Origin: Gammaproteobacteria bacterium
Lineage (GTDB): Bacteria > Pseudomonadota > Gammaproteobacteria > HyVt-429
Direction: 5' to 3'
Length of the DNA: 64,000 bases
Assembly: GCA_013152415.1 (NCBI GenBank)
Contig: JAADGI010000007.1
Location: forward strand, 40,704 to 104,703
In this document: one piece after another, positions 25,053 through 36,030 of the stretch
Numbering within the stretch: the stretch's first letter is position 1
How the letters are laid out: each line of letters begins with the position of its first letter
The notes under the pieces: generated by a model
The model's input: the letters and a program-made list of their open reading frames with translations, nothing else
What the model was told of the DNA's origin: nothing
Database searches by the model: none
Position numbers and translations under genes: made by a program

Positions 25053-26456
25053 CTAGCGCCCGGGACAACCGCCTGCCACGGTCAATTCTGGCATGATTTT
25101 GGTATCCAGGGCCTCACCCCGCAAGGAATTAGGCAGCGCCTCGGTGATCTTGATATCGATAAATTGCCCTATCAAGCTTGTGTCACCATAAAAATTCACT
25201 GATCGATTATTCTCGCTGCGCCCGGTTAATTGACCTGGGTGCTTGCGTGCAGGTCCATGCACCAGAATTCGCTGTACTGTACCCACCATGCGGCGGCTAA
25301 TTTTGGTGGCATGCACATTGATTTGATGCTGAAGTCGCTGCAGGCGTTCTTGCTTGACGCTATCTGCCACATCATCTACCAAACTTGCCGCCGGTGTGCC
25401 GGGCCGGGGGCTGAAGACAAAACTATAAGAATGATCAAATCCTATGTGCTCAATCAGGTCCAGGGTCTGCTCAAAATCGGCATCCGTTTCGCCTGGGAAA
25501 CCGACGATAAAATCGGATGATAAACTAATATGGGGCCGCACCGCTCGCAGACGTTCTATCTTTTCAACAAAGTCTTCCACACTATAGCCACGTTTCATCA
25601 GCGCCAATATTCTGTTGGAACCACTTTGCACCGGCAAATGGAGATGATCCACCAGTTGTGGAATTTGGGCATAGGCATCAATCAGGCTGGCAGAAAATGC
25701 CAACGGATGTGAGGTGGTAAAACGCAGACGCTCAATACCCTCAATTTGTGCCACATACTCCAATAAAAGGGCCAGGTCGGCCTCATCACCGTCGTCCATC
25801 AGGCCCCGGTAACCGTTTACATTCTGGCCCAGCAGGGTGAGTTCCTTTACGCCTTGTTGGGCCAAACAGTGTGCCTCATCCACCACATCGTCGAGGGCGC
25901 GGCTAAATTCCTCACCACGGGTATAGGGCACCACACAAAAACTACAATATTTACTACAACCCTCCATCACCGACACATAGGCCCGTGCGCCATTGACCTT
26001 GGGTTGGGGTAATTGGTCAAATTTTTCGACTTCGGGGAAACTGACATCGACGACAGGTGCCCGCTTCGACCGTACCTGATCGAGCATGGCCGGCAGGCGC
26101 TGTAATGTCTGTGGACCAAAGACAATATCGACAAAGGGGGCACGACTGCGTATGGCCTCACCCTCCTGGCTAGCCACACAGCCACCCACACCGATCACCA
26201 CATGGGGCCGGTGCTCTTTCAGTGGCCGCCAACGACCCAGCTCAGAAAACACCTTCTCTTGGGCCTTGTCACGAACCGAACAGGTATTGAGCAACAAAAC
26301 ATCGGCCTGGGCAGGGTCCTCGGTCAAGCTCAGGCCATGGGATGCGGCCAACACATCTGCCAGACGTGCCGAGTCGTATTCATTCATCTGACAACCGAAT
26401 GTCTTGATATATAACCGGGTCGCACCAGAGTGATGGGGTAGGACTGATTCGTCCAT
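25053..26456 (-). CDS. miaB: tRNA-2-methylthio-N6-dimethylallyladenosine synthase
   Basis: The 467-residue radical-SAM methylthiotransferase has three N-terminal cluster cysteines ([37 protein letters not shown]), the radical-SAM CxxxCxxC in [15 protein letters not shown] and a C-terminal TRAM domain. It modifies A37 of tRNAs reading UNN codons. It heads the leftward miaB-ybeZ-ybeY-corC-lnt operon. The N-terminal ten residues before LYIKTFGC are an extension and the exact start is not certain. Confidence 0.95.
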   Translation of the reverse strand: MDESVLPHHSGATRLYIKTFGCQMNEYDSARLADVLAASHGLSLTEDPAQADVLLLNTCSVRDKAQEKVFSELGRWRPLKEHRPHVVIGVGGCVASQEGEAIRSRAPFVDIVFGPQTLQRLPAMLDQVRSKRAPVVDVSFPEVEKFDQLPQPKVNGARAYVSVMEGCSKYCSFCVVPYTRGEEFSRALDDVVDEAHCLAQQGVKELTLLGQNVNGYRGLMDDGDEADLALLLEYVAQIEGIERLRFTTSHPLAFSASLIDAYAQIPQLVDHLHLPVQSGSNRILALMKRGYSVEDFVEKIERLRAVRPHISLSSDFIVGFPGETDADFEQTLDLIEHIGFDHSYSFVFSPRPGTPAASLVDDVADSVKQERLQRLQHQINVHATKISRRMVGTVQRILVHGPARKHPGQLTGRSENNRSVNFYGDTSLIGQFIDIKITEALPNSLRGEALDTKIMPELTVAGGCPGR

Positions 26457-26534
26457 CAGACAATCTCTTTGAAAAGTATCAACTGACTGTAATGGTTACA
26501 ACCGTAGCGCCACAAACTGGCAACCGGAATAAGA

Positions 26535-26556
26535 AAGGGCGACCGCAGTCACCCTT
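26535..26556 (-). terminator. Likely terminator after fba
   Basis: On the minus strand AAGGGTGAC, the loop TGCG and GTCGCCCTT form a nine-position stem with one mismatch, followed by TCTTATT. It lies 26 bases beyond the fba stop and before miaB, so it would end the carbon-metabolism cluster. The T-run is weak. Confidence 0.5.
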
Positions 26557-26581
26557 CTCTGATTTGCCTGGCAGCAACCCG

Positions 26582-27646
26582 CTATTTGACACGCGGGTCC
26601 AGCTCACCATTTGCATAACGATCCACCATAGCCTCCAGAGAGATCGGCTTGATCTTGGATGCATTGCCTGCGGTGCCAAATACTTCGTAACGGGCCTTGC
26701 AGATTTCCATCATGCCCTTGGTGGCCTCTTTCAGGAATTTGCGCGGATCAAAATTGGAGGCATTATCGTGCAGGTGCCGGCGAATGGAACCGGTAGACGC
26801 CATACGCAGGTCGGTATCAATGTTGACCTTGCGCACACCACTCTTGATGCCTTCGGCGATCTCCTCCACCGGCACACCATAGGTCTGACCCATATCACCA
26901 CCGTAGTCATTGATGATCTTGAGCCACTCCTGGGGCACAGAACTGGAACCGTGCATCACCAAATGGGTATCCGGGATACGGGCGTTGATCTCCTTGATGC
27001 GATCAATACGCAGTACCTCACCGGTGGGTTGCTTGGTAAACTTGTAGGCGCCGTGGCTGGTACCAATCGCAATGGCCAGGGCGTCTACCTTGGTCTGCTT
27101 CACAAAATCGGCGGCCTGCTCAGGGTCAGTCAACAGTTGTTCTATATCCAGCTTGCCTTCGGCACCGGAACCGTCTTCTTCACCGGCCATACCCGTCTCC
27201 AGGGAACCCAGGCAACCCAGCTCACCTTCAACCGAGACACCACCGGCGTGGGCCATCTGCACAACACGCTGAGTGACATCGACATTGTATTCGTAACTCG
27301 ATGGCGTCTTGGCATCCTCTTCCAGTGAACCGTCCATCATGACAGAACTAAAACCACTCTGAATTGAACGCATGCAAATCGCGGGCGAGGCACCGTGATC
27401 CTGGTGCATGACCACGGGGATGTGCGGATACGCTTCCAGCGCAGCCAGGATCAGATGACGCAGAAAAGCCTCACCGGCATAGGACCGGGCACCGGCAGAA
27501 CCCTGCATGATCACCGGGCTGTCAGTAGCGTCGGCCGCCTGCATGATGGCGTGCACCTGCTCCATGTTATTCACGTTAAAGGCCGGAACACCGTAATCAT
27601 GTTCAGCGGCGTGATCTAATAGTTGGCGCAATGAAACAAGGGCCAT
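26582..27646 (-). CDS. fba: Class II fructose-1,6-bisphosphate aldolase
   Basis: The 354-residue enzyme has the class II features: an N-terminal zinc-binding HQDHG ([11 protein letters not shown]), [12 protein letters not shown], and the VMHGSSSVP loop. The dimeric Calvin-cycle-type form is of this length. It interconverts fructose-1,6-bisphosphate with dihydroxyacetone phosphate and glyceraldehyde-3-phosphate, and in autotrophs it also handles sedoheptulose-1,7-bisphosphate. It is the last gene of the tkt-gap-pgk-pyk-fba series, 134 bases after pyk. Confidence 0.96.
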   Translation of the reverse strand: MALVSLRQLLDHAAEHDYGVPAFNVNNMEQVHAIMQAADATDSPVIMQGSAGARSYAGEAFLRHLILAALEAYPHIPVVMHQDHGASPAICMRSIQSGFSSVMMDGSLEEDAKTPSSYEYNVDVTQRVVQMAHAGGVSVEGELGCLGSLETGMAGEEDGSGAEGKLDIEQLLTDPEQAADFVKQTKVDALAIAIGTSHGAYKFTKQPTGEVLRIDRIKEINARIPDTHLVMHGSSSVPQEWLKIINDYGGDMGQTYGVPVEEIAEGIKSGVRKVNIDTDLRMASTGSIRRHLHDNASNFDPRKFLKEATKGMMEICKARYEVFGTAGNASKIKPISLEAMVDRYANGELDPRVK

Positions 27647-27780
27647 AACAGTCTCCTAACAATATATTTAAGTAAATCTTTCTAAATTCAATAAAAGCCG
27701 GGCGTCGCCAAAATCCGCAACATCAGTTTACTGCAAATACAACTCTAAAATAAATTCGACAACTTGTTGTCTGGCTCCAC

Positions 27781-29229
27781 CTAGGCATCGGTCGCGTCAA
27801 TGAGACCCCCTACATGCACGATCTTCATGGCATTGGTGCCACCATGTTTGCCCATGAGGTCACCTTTGGTCAAGATAAGTAAATCCCCCTTTTTCACAGC
27901 GCCTATCTTTGTCAGCATATCGACCGCCTCCTTATTGACTTGGGCGTGGTCCGCCGAGGGGATCTGAAACTCAATGGGGTAGACGCCCCGGTAAAGGGTT
28001 ACCTTTCTACGCGTCTCCACATGGGGCGTCAAGGCGAAAATGGGTATGCCGGAACTGATCCGGGACATCCATAATGGGGTCGATCCGGACTCGGTGAGCG
28101 CAGCGATGGCCCTCACCCCCAGGTGATTGGCGGTGTACATTGCGGCCATAGCGATGGCCTCATCGGCACGTTGAAACGTAGAGTCAATACGGTAGTTGGA
28201 GGTTGTGGCAAGACGATGTTTCTCTGCACCGCGACAAATGCGGTCCATGGCCTCTACTGCCTTAGCAGGATACTTCCCCGTAGCGGTCTCGGCAGACAAC
28301 ATCACCGCATCGGTACCGTCTAAAACCGCGTTGGCCACATCAAAGACTTCTGCGCGCGTGGGAATCTGGTTTTCAATCATGGATTCCATCATCTGGGTTG
28401 CGGTGATGACGACACGATCCTGGGTACGCGCGGCACGAATCACCCGCTTTTGCACCCCCGGTAACTGTGCGTCCCCAATCTCAACACCCAAATCACCACG
28501 GGCTATCATCACGGCGTCCGAGACATCAATGATCTCGTCTATGGCATCCACCGCCTCGGTGCGCTCGATCTTGGCCACAATAGCACCGTGCCCCCCGGCC
28601 TCGCGCAACAACCCCCTGGCCTCTTCAATATCGACGGCATTCCTGGGAAAAGAAACGGCCAAATAATCGACGCCTATTTCTGCGGCCAATTTAATGTCCC
28701 GCCGATCCTTGTCGGTCAAGGCGCTGGCCGACAAACCACCCCCTTTTCGGTTAATACCCTTATTGTCAAAAAGTTCGCCACCCACCAACACCTGGCACTG
28801 TATCTCGGGTCCTTTGATCTGGATAACACGAAAGACAAGACGCCCATCATCGAGCAATAAGGTATCGCCACTGCGCACGTCACCGGGCAGTCCCTTGTAG
28901 GCCACACCCACCCGGCTCTGATCACCACCCTCCGAATCACAATCCACATCGAAGATAAAATTATCGCCCTCATTAAGCACGATACTGCCTTGCTTGAATC
29001 GCTCTATTCGAATCTTGGGGCCCTGCAAGTCCCCCAGTATACCGATATGACGATTGTGGGCGTTGGCACAGACTCGAATACCTTCGGCACGGCGACGATG
29101 GTCTTGGGCCTCGCCATGGGAAAAGTTCATACGTACCACATCGACTCCGGCCTCGATAAGACGATTGAAATCCTCCTCGGTATCCGATGCCGGACCCAGG
29201 GTCGCGACTATTTTGGTACGTCTAAGCAT
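27781..29229 (-). CDS. pyk: Pyruvate kinase
   Basis: The 482-residue enzyme shows the pyruvate kinase motifs RTKIVATLGPAS, VVRMNFSHG, YLAVSFPRNA, AKIERTEAVDAID and MIARGDLGVEIG, and the activator-domain end EFQIPSADHAQVNKEAVD. It makes pyruvate and ATP from phosphoenolpyruvate and ADP. Being embedded between pgk and fba (17 bases from pgk) is the arrangement of several autotrophic proteobacteria, where it drains the triose-phosphate pool to biosynthesis. Confidence 0.96.
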   Translation of the reverse strand: MLRRTKIVATLGPASDTEEDFNRLIEAGVDVVRMNFSHGEAQDHRRRAEGIRVCANAHNRHIGILGDLQGPKIRIERFKQGSIVLNEGDNFIFDVDCDSEGGDQSRVGVAYKGLPGDVRSGDTLLLDDGRLVFRVIQIKGPEIQCQVLVGGELFDNKGINRKGGGLSASALTDKDRRDIKLAAEIGVDYLAVSFPRNAVDIEEARGLLREAGGHGAIVAKIERTEAVDAIDEIIDVSDAVMIARGDLGVEIGDAQLPGVQKRVIRAARTQDRVVITATQMMESMIENQIPTRAEVFDVANAVLDGTDAVMLSAETATGKYPAKAVEAMDRICRGAEKHRLATTSNYRIDSTFQRADEAIAMAAMYTANHLGVRAIAALTESGSTPLWMSRISSGIPIFALTPHVETRRKVTLYRGVYPIEFQIPSADHAQVNKEAVDMLTKIGAVKKGDLLILTKGDLMGKHGGTNAMKIVHVGGLIDATDA

Positions 29230-29246
29230 AAGGCACGACAGCCGGG

Positions 29247-30425
29247 CTAATTCGCCCGTTCCTCAAGTATGGCCACTGCGGGTAATTTTTTACCTTCCAG
29301 AAATTCCAAAAAGGCACCACCACCGGTTGAAATATAGGACACCTTGTCGGCGATATCATATTTATCAACTGCCGCCAAAGTATCGCCACCACCAGCGATG
29401 GAAAATGCTGGACTCTCGGCGATGGCCAAGGCCAAGGCCTGGGTACCTTCGCCAAACTGATCAAACTCAAACACACCTACCGGGCCGTTCCAAACGATGG
29501 TACCGGCCTTTTGCAGAATCCCGGCAAGTTGCTTGGCCGTCTCAGGACCGATATCAAAGATCATATCGTCATCGCTAACCTCTGCAACCGGCTTCAATGT
29601 CGCCCCGGCGGTCTCGGAAAATTCTTTAGCACACACTACATCCACGGGTACCGGGATACTAGCACCACGGGCCTGGGCCTGGGTACCAAGCTTCTTCGCG
29701 ACCTCAACGAGGTCTTTCTCATACAGAGACTTGCCCACATTATGACCGTCGGCAGCAATAAAGGTGTTGGCTATACCACCACCGACAATAAGTTGGTCGA
29801 CCACCTTGGACAGGGATTCCAGTACCGTCAACTTGGTGGACACCTTTGATCCCCCAACGATGGCCACCATGGGCCGGGCGGGATTATCCAGGGCCTTGCC
29901 CAAAGCATCCAACTCACCTGCCAGCAAGGGTCCTGCGCAGGCGGTGGGGGCATATTTAGCGACGCCGTGAGTTGAGGCCTGGGCCCGATGGGCGGTGCCG
30001 AAAGCATCCATCACGTAGACATCACAAAGGGCTGCCATCTTTTTTGCCAAGGTATCGTCGTTCTTCTTTTCGCCAGGATTAAAACGGACATTCTCGCACA
30101 GCACCACATCACCGTCGTTCATGTCGCCCACGCCATCCAGCCAATCTCTAATCAGAGTAACCTTTTTTCCCAACAGTGTGGACAGATGTTCAGCCACTGG
30201 CCAAAGGGAATATTGCTCATCAAATTTGCCTTCGGTGGGTCGTCCTAAATGAGACATCACCATGACCTTGGCACCGGCTTTTAGTGCCTGCTCAATCGTG
30301 GGCAGACTGGCACGTATACGTTTGTCACTGCTGACCTTGCCGTCTTTAATCGGCACATTGAGGTCCTGCCGAATAAGCACACGCTTGCCACTAAGGTCCA
30401 GATCAGTCATTTTGATGACAGACAT
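29247..30425 (-). CDS. pgk: Phosphoglycerate kinase
   Basis: The 392-residue enzyme has the N-terminal substrate-binding region ([18 protein letters not shown]), [17 protein letters not shown], the hinge, and the C-terminal nucleotide site with [15 protein letters not shown] and [14 protein letters not shown]. It interconverts 3-phosphoglycerate and 1,3-bisphosphoglycerate. A terminator-like hairpin (30516-30540) sits between gap and pgk, so pgk may have a second promoter or reduced read-through. Confidence 0.97.
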   Translation of the reverse strand: MSVIKMTDLDLSGKRVLIRQDLNVPIKDGKVSSDKRIRASLPTIEQALKAGAKVMVMSHLGRPTEGKFDEQYSLWPVAEHLSTLLGKKVTLIRDWLDGVGDMNDGDVVLCENVRFNPGEKKNDDTLAKKMAALCDVYVMDAFGTAHRAQASTHGVAKYAPTACAGPLLAGELDALGKALDNPARPMVAIVGGSKVSTKLTVLESLSKVVDQLIVGGGIANTFIAADGHNVGKSLYEKDLVEVAKKLGTQAQARGASIPVPVDVVCAKEFSETAGATLKPVAEVSDDDMIFDIGPETAKQLAGILQKAGTIVWNGPVGVFEFDQFGEGTQALALAIAESPAFSIAGGGDTLAAVDKYDIADKVSYISTGGGAFLEFLEGKKLPAVAILEERAN

Positions 30426-30515
30426 TAAAAGCTCCTGAATTTTTAATCTAAAAATATTGTTTGTTAAATCAAAATTAATTTAACAAACAACACTTAACAG
30501 GGAAAACCAAAAGAC

Positions 30516-30540
30516 ACCAGCCCGGACACTCCGGGCTGGT
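30516..30540 (-). terminator. Terminator between gap and pgk
   Basis: ACCAGCCCGGA and TCCGGGCTGGT form a perfect 11-bp stem with a 3-nt loop, followed on the minus strand by GTCTTTTGGTTTT. It is 47 bases beyond the gap stop and 90 bases before pgk. It would make gap end its own transcript, with partial read-through to pgk. Confidence 0.78.
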
Positions 30541-30586
30541 TCTCGTTCACTATTGATCAGCGACACTACTGTCGCCAAAAGTCTCC

Positions 30587-31591
<1,005 letters not shown>

Positions 31592-31621
31592 TTATCTCCC
31601 AAAATTTTTTAAAATAAATAA

Positions 31622-31650
31622 AACCCCACTCCTGTATCAGGAATGGGGTT
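31622..31650 (-). terminator. Terminator between tkt and gap
   Basis: AACCCCATTCCTG, ATA and CAGGAGTGGGGTT form a 13-position stem with one mismatch, read on the minus strand and followed by the T-rich TTATTTATTTT. It begins eight bases after the tkt stop and precedes the gap start by 34 bases. Confidence 0.78.
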
Positions 31651-31657
31651 ATGGACT

Positions 31658-33682
31658 TTAAGCGACGCTATCAATCACCTTCGCTACTTTGTCAGGGGTG
31701 AACCCAAAGTGTTCGAACAGTTCAGGTGCAGGGGCCGACTCACCAAACGTAGTCATACCCACAACAGCACCCTTCATGCCAACATACTTCCACCAGCCGT
31801 CCATAATCGCGGCCTCTACCGCCACACGGGCAGTCACGGCTGCGGGCAACACCGACTCTTTATAGGCTGCGTCCTGGGCCTCGAATAACTCCACGCAAGG
31901 CATGGACACCACACGCACCTTCTTGGTCGATGCCTCGGCTGCATCTATTGCCAAGGCCACTTCAGAACCCGTTGCGATAACAATGGCATCAGGCGTACCG
32001 TCGGTATCTTTCAGGATGTATCCACCTTTGGCGATATTGGCGATAGTGGCATCATCACGTTTCTGGAACGCGAGTCCTTGACGCGAAAAAATCAAACAGC
32101 TTGGACCCTCTTTCTTTTCGACTGCGCACTTCCACGCCACCGCCGTTTCCATCGTGTCACAGGGACGCCACACAGACATATTGGGGATCATGCGCAAGGT
32201 GGGAATCTGCTCTACGGCCTGGTGGGTCGGGCCGTCCTCGCCCAGCCCGATGGAGTCATGGGTATAGACAAAGATGCTGCGAATCTTCATTAATGCCGCC
32301 ATACGCAAGGCATTGCGGGCATACTCCGAAAACATGAGGAAGGTGGCACCGTATGGAATAAAACCACCGTGCAGGGCCAGGCCATTCATAATGGCACTCA
32401 TGCCAAACTCACGCACCCCGTAGGATAGATAGTTACCGGAAAAGTCTTGTTCGGGACCGGTATTCGAATTGATGTAAACGCTCTTGTCGTGAAAAGTGTT
32501 GTTCGATGGCGTCAAGTCGGCAGACCCACCCAAAAATTCAGGCAGTATGGGCGCATAACCATTCAACGCACCTTTAGATGCCACCCGCGTTGCCGGTGAC
32601 TCCGCTTTATCATTGACACTGCTGATAAATTTCTCGGCCTCTTGTTGCCAGTTGGCAGGCAAATCACCGGCCATGCGACGCTCAAACTCGGAGGCCAAAT
32701 CAGGGTAGGCCTTCTGATAAGCAGCGAATTTGTCGTTCCAGGCCTTCTCAACCGCCTCGCCCTTGGACCGGGCATCCCAACCGGCATAAATTTCAGCGGG
32801 TATCTCAAATGGTGCATGAGTCCAGCCTATATTCTTACGCGTCGCAGCGATCTCATCATCACCCAGGGCCTCACCGTGCACATGGTGGCCCCCTTCTTTG
32901 TTGGGTGCACCCTTGCCGATAACCGTTTTGCAACATATCAGTGATGGCTTGCCGGTTTGAGCAATCGCCGCTTCGGTCGCTGCCCTGACCGCATCCGGGT
33001 CATGGCCATCAACATCGGCAACAACATGCCAACCGTAGGCCTCAAAACGCTTTGGCGTATCGTCGGCAAACCAGCCAATCACATCACCATCGATAGAGAT
33101 GCCATTGTCATCATAAAAACAAATCAATTTGCCCAAGCCCAGGGTGCCCGCCAAGGAACAGGCCTCATGAGAAATACCTTCCATGAGGCATCCATCCCCC
33201 AAAAAGACGTAGGTTTTGTGGTCAACGATATCATGACCTTCTTTATTGAATTGCCCTGCCATGACCTTTTCCGCCAAGGCCATACCCACCCCGTTAGAAA
33301 TGCCCTGACCCAGGGGGCCGGTGGTGGTCTCTACGCCGGGCGCATAACCGTATTCGGGGTGCCCCGGTGTTTTTGAATGCAACTTACGGAAATTCTTGAG
33401 TTCTTCCATAGGAAGATCGTAGCCACTGAGGTGCAACAGAGAATAGATCAACATGGACCCATGACCGTTCGACAACACAAAGCGATCGCGGTCAGCCCAA
33501 TGAGGGTTGCCTGGGTTATGGCTTAAAAAATTATTCCACAACACCTCGGCGATATCCGCCATACCCATGGGGGCACCGGGATGACCGGAGTTGGCCTTTT
33601 GTATCGCATCCATGCTGAGCGCACGAATGGCGTTGGCTAAATCTCGACGACTCGGTATTGCGTCTTCGGGTTTCGCTGACAT
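31658..33682 (-). CDS. tkt: Transketolase
   Basis: The start at 33682 ([20 protein letters not shown]) gives 674 residues, near the family norm of about 665; a reading from 33706 adds eight unlikely residues. Motifs include [19 protein letters not shown], the thiamine-binding [18 protein letters not shown], the pyrimidine domain [18 protein letters not shown] and [15 protein letters not shown]. It transfers C2 units in the pentose phosphate and Calvin cycles. It is the first gene of the leftward carbon cluster. Confidence 0.96.
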   Translation of the reverse strand: MSAKPEDAIPSRRDLANAIRALSMDAIQKANSGHPGAPMGMADIAEVLWNNFLSHNPGNPHWADRDRFVLSNGHGSMLIYSLLHLSGYDLPMEELKNFRKLHSKTPGHPEYGYAPGVETTTGPLGQGISNGVGMALAEKVMAGQFNKEGHDIVDHKTYVFLGDGCLMEGISHEACSLAGTLGLGKLICFYDDNGISIDGDVIGWFADDTPKRFEAYGWHVVADVDGHDPDAVRAATEAAIAQTGKPSLICCKTVIGKGAPNKEGGHHVHGEALGDDEIAATRKNIGWTHAPFEIPAEIYAGWDARSKGEAVEKAWNDKFAAYQKAYPDLASEFERRMAGDLPANWQQEAEKFISSVNDKAESPATRVASKGALNGYAPILPEFLGGSADLTPSNNTFHDKSVYINSNTGPEQDFSGNYLSYGVREFGMSAIMNGLALHGGFIPYGATFLMFSEYARNALRMAALMKIRSIFVYTHDSIGLGEDGPTHQAVEQIPTLRMIPNMSVWRPCDTMETAVAWKCAVEKKEGPSCLIFSRQGLAFQKRDDATIANIAKGGYILKDTDGTPDAIVIATGSEVALAIDAAEASTKKVRVVSMPCVELFEAQDAAYKESVLPAAVTARVAVEAAIMDGWWKYVGMKGAVVGMTTFGESAPAPELFEHFGFTPDKVAKVIDSVA

Positions 33683-34064
33683 AAACCTATCCTCTATATA
33701 AACCAAATTAAATCGTTACCGGTGGCCCCAACCTGAGCTAAATGCCTTGTCGCTGGCATCATTATCAAGAGGAAATGGGTGTCCGCCCTGCGCTCCTCCC
33801 GCTGGTTTCATCAGCCGGGCGGAGCCATGTGCTTTCACGTCTAAAAAGTTCTCTAAAAACGCCGGGTACGGGCCAATATTACCGGCCCCATGCAGATCGA
33901 CGAAAGGGCGCGTATTCTCCCTCACTGGAGATCATTTGCCAATAGCACAAGATCCCCAGGCCGCGCTCACAATCGGCCCTGATAGGCTCTGAATAGATTT
34001 GAACACAATACCCCCCATTTAGGCGATGTTAGTGTCTAAATGGGGGCATATAGAGTATTTATAT
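33683..34064. other. Intergenic stretch upstream of tkt; possible small ORF
   Basis: This 382-bp gap should hold the tkt promoter. On the minus strand 33716-33925 is open from a GTG for 69 codons (RENTRPFVDLHGAGNIGP, then FLDVKAHGSARLMKP); its composition is protein-like, but I recognise no family and see no ribosome-binding site. It could be a small gene or a degraded one. A hairpin at 34012-34046 closes the upstream gene. Nothing else is evident. Confidence 0.35.
34012..34046. terminator. Hairpin after the inositol-phosphatase family gene
   Basis: CCCCCATTTAG and CTAAATGGGGG pair perfectly over 11 bp around a 13-nt loop. It lies 18 bases past the stop of the leftward phosphatase gene. The following minus-strand sequence (GTATTGTGTTC) is only weakly T-rich, so termination efficiency is uncertain. 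Confidence 0.5.
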
Positions 34065-34868
34065 CTAGGCCGGTGTCTCTTTATTGCGCTCTATCCAGGC
34101 CTTCCACTCGTCAAATAACTCACTATTCACCGCCGCCACCACCGATCGTGGGGCAAGTTGGCCGCCAAATACCGGCTCACCGTTCAGGGTTGCGGCCCGA
34201 CCCCCCGTCTCCCGCAAAATTAGGTCACCTGCCGAATAGTCCCACAATTTCTGACCGCCATGGATATAGACCTGAAACCGGCCTGCGGCCAGCCAACACC
34301 AATCCAGACAACTGGACCCCATGCTGCGCTGGGACATATAGGGAAAGGCATGGGCCAATTGATCCGCCAGAGGGCCGGGCAGACGTTTAAAATCGACACC
34401 GGCGATGGTTCGGGACAATTCCAGATGTGGCGTGGCACCCAGGGCCACCCCGTTGAGACGCGCCCCAGCCCCTTTTTCGGCCATAAAACACTCGTCGCGC
34501 AAAGGATCGTAGATGACGCCTAATACCACTTCCCCGTGTCGGATCAAGGCCAGGGACACACAAAAAAACGGTAGTCCAGAGGCGAAATTGGTGGTCCCAT
34601 CCAGGGGGTCCAATACCCATAGCTCACCCTCCGGATTGGACAAAAGCTGCTCCTGCCGGGCCGGGCTCATTTCTTCACCCAGCAACGGAATGTCAGGCCA
34701 GTGCTCCTTTAACGCGGATTCAATGCGCTGTTGTATGCGCCGATCGGTTTCGGTGACCACACTACCGTCCCATTTCACCTCTCGCTCAACCAGGGTAAAA
34801 CCACCCAGGGCCTCGTCGCAAGCGATCTCACACAAGATTCTTCCTAAAATCTCGACATCCGGTAACAT
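34065..34868 (-). CDS. Inositol monophosphatase family phosphatase
   Basis: I chose ATG 34868 (MLPDVEILGRILCEIA), giving 267 residues; an upstream ATG at 34925 adds a hydrophobic stretch of doubtful value. Metal-binding motifs are intact: the Glu in IPLLGEEMS, the WVLDPLDGTTNFASG box and the C-terminal WDYSAGDLILRETGG. Family members hydrolyse inositol-1-phosphate, histidinol phosphate, 3'-phosphoadenosine 5'-phosphate or fructose-1,6-bisphosphate. Its place just upstream of the tkt-gap-pgk-pyk-fba cluster raises the possibility of sugar-bisphosphatase activity, but the sequence alone does not decide. Confidence 0.85.
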   Translation of the reverse strand: MLPDVEILGRILCEIACDEALGGFTLVEREVKWDGSVVTETDRRIQQRIESALKEHWPDIPLLGEEMSPARQEQLLSNPEGELWVLDPLDGTTNFASGLPFFCVSLALIRHGEVVLGVIYDPLRDECFMAEKGAGARLNGVALGATPHLELSRTIAGVDFKRLPGPLADQLAHAFPYMSQRSMGSSCLDWCWLAAGRFQVYIHGGQKLWDYSAGDLILRETGGRAATLNGEPVFGGQLAPRSVVAAVNSELFDEWKAWIERNKETPA

Positions 34869-35050
34869 CTCAATCCCCTGTTTTGGAACGATAAACAGCA
34901 AATAGGCCCTGGCTATTGACGACATTCAGGGACTACTCTTCTCCAGCGGCTGTAGTCGGGGTATTCCGCCTAAACCGCGAGATACCCGATACAACGCCAA
35001 TCCTACTATAATACCCCCACCATATGATGAGATAGGCTGAGGTTAAAACT

Positions 35051-35899
35051 ATGAGACGACAGGCATGCCAATCAATGTATTCGAAGGCCACCAGGCGGAT
35101 CCGCCTTGTACTGCTCCCTGGCCTTGCATGCTATCTGTGGGCAGCTCCATTACAGGCTGCAGATATCAACTTTGTCGTTCAGCCCATCATCGACCGTGCC
35201 GCCACCATAAAGGCCTACCAGCCTCTGGCTGATTATCTCTCCAAGGCCACGGGTAAAAAGATCAATCTGGTCACCGCCTATGATTTTGCCGATTACTGGC
35301 TCACCATGAAACAGGGCAAGGCCTATTCTCTGATCCTCGACTCGGCCTTCTATACCGACTACCGTATCAAGAAAATGGGTTATACCCCGCTGGTAAAAGT
35401 ACCCGGCTTGGTGAGTTTTTCTTTGGTCAGTCTACCCAAACTTGGCTACTTCGATGCCGAAGAGTTGGTGGGTCGAAAAATTGCTTCATTGATCCCCCCC
35501 AGCCCAGGCGGCTTGGTCATGACCAAGATGTTTCCCAACACCGCTCGTCAACCGTCGATCATCCCGGTAAAAGATTCTAATGAGGCCTTGAAACTATTGC
35601 GATCAGGCAAGGTTCGCGCCGCCATGGTCCCCACTCCGGTGGCGGCACGGGAGATGAATGCAGGACACGAGCTTAGCATCTTAAGAACCAGCGAGCAGAC
35701 CCCACACATCGCCCTGTCGGCGGGGCCCTCCATTGATATCCCTACCCAAAACCTGATACGGCAGGCATTGCTGACCGCAGCGGACACCCCATCGGGGCAG
35801 ATCATGTTGCAAACCATTGGGTTTACGGGTTTCGAAAAGGCCACCAAAAAGACCTATGATGGATACTCGAAATACCTGACGGAAGGTTGGTTGCAGTAA
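35051..35899 (+). CDS. PhnD-like periplasmic binding protein
   Basis: The 282-residue protein has a signal peptide (basic start, LVLLPGLACYLWAAPLQA) and a PhnD/phosphate-phosphonate-type binding domain: PIIDRAATIKAYQPLADYLS, DFADYWLTMKQGKAYSLIL, GRKIASLIPPSPGGLVM and ALKLLRSGKVRAAMVPT. The lobe residues that bind phosphonate were not identified. There is no permease or ATPase gene nearby. Instead it precedes a CHASE2 receptor kinase by 131 bases on the same strand, so it may be the ligand-binding part of a signalling pair rather than a transporter component. GAGGT lies seven bases before the chosen ATG. Confidence 0.83.
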   Translation: MRRQACQSMYSKATRRIRLVLLPGLACYLWAAPLQAADINFVVQPIIDRAATIKAYQPLADYLSKATGKKINLVTAYDFADYWLTMKQGKAYSLILDSAFYTDYRIKKMGYTPLVKVPGLVSFSLVSLPKLGYFDAEELVGRKIASLIPPSPGGLVMTKMFPNTARQPSIIPVKDSNEALKLLRSGKVRAAMVPTPVAAREMNAGHELSILRTSEQTPHIALSAGPSIDIPTQNLIRQALLTAADTPSGQIMLQTIGFTGFEKATKKTYDGYSKYLTEGWLQ

Positions 35900-36030
35900 A
35901 GGTATCATTGTTTATCCATAAAAGGGCTCTCGGCGATAACTCTTGCCAAAACACAAAGTGAAAGATCTGGAATGATAGAAAACGTAGTGGGGGCTGCCCC
36001 TAAACTCTGTTTCGGCCCGGTGATTGAATA

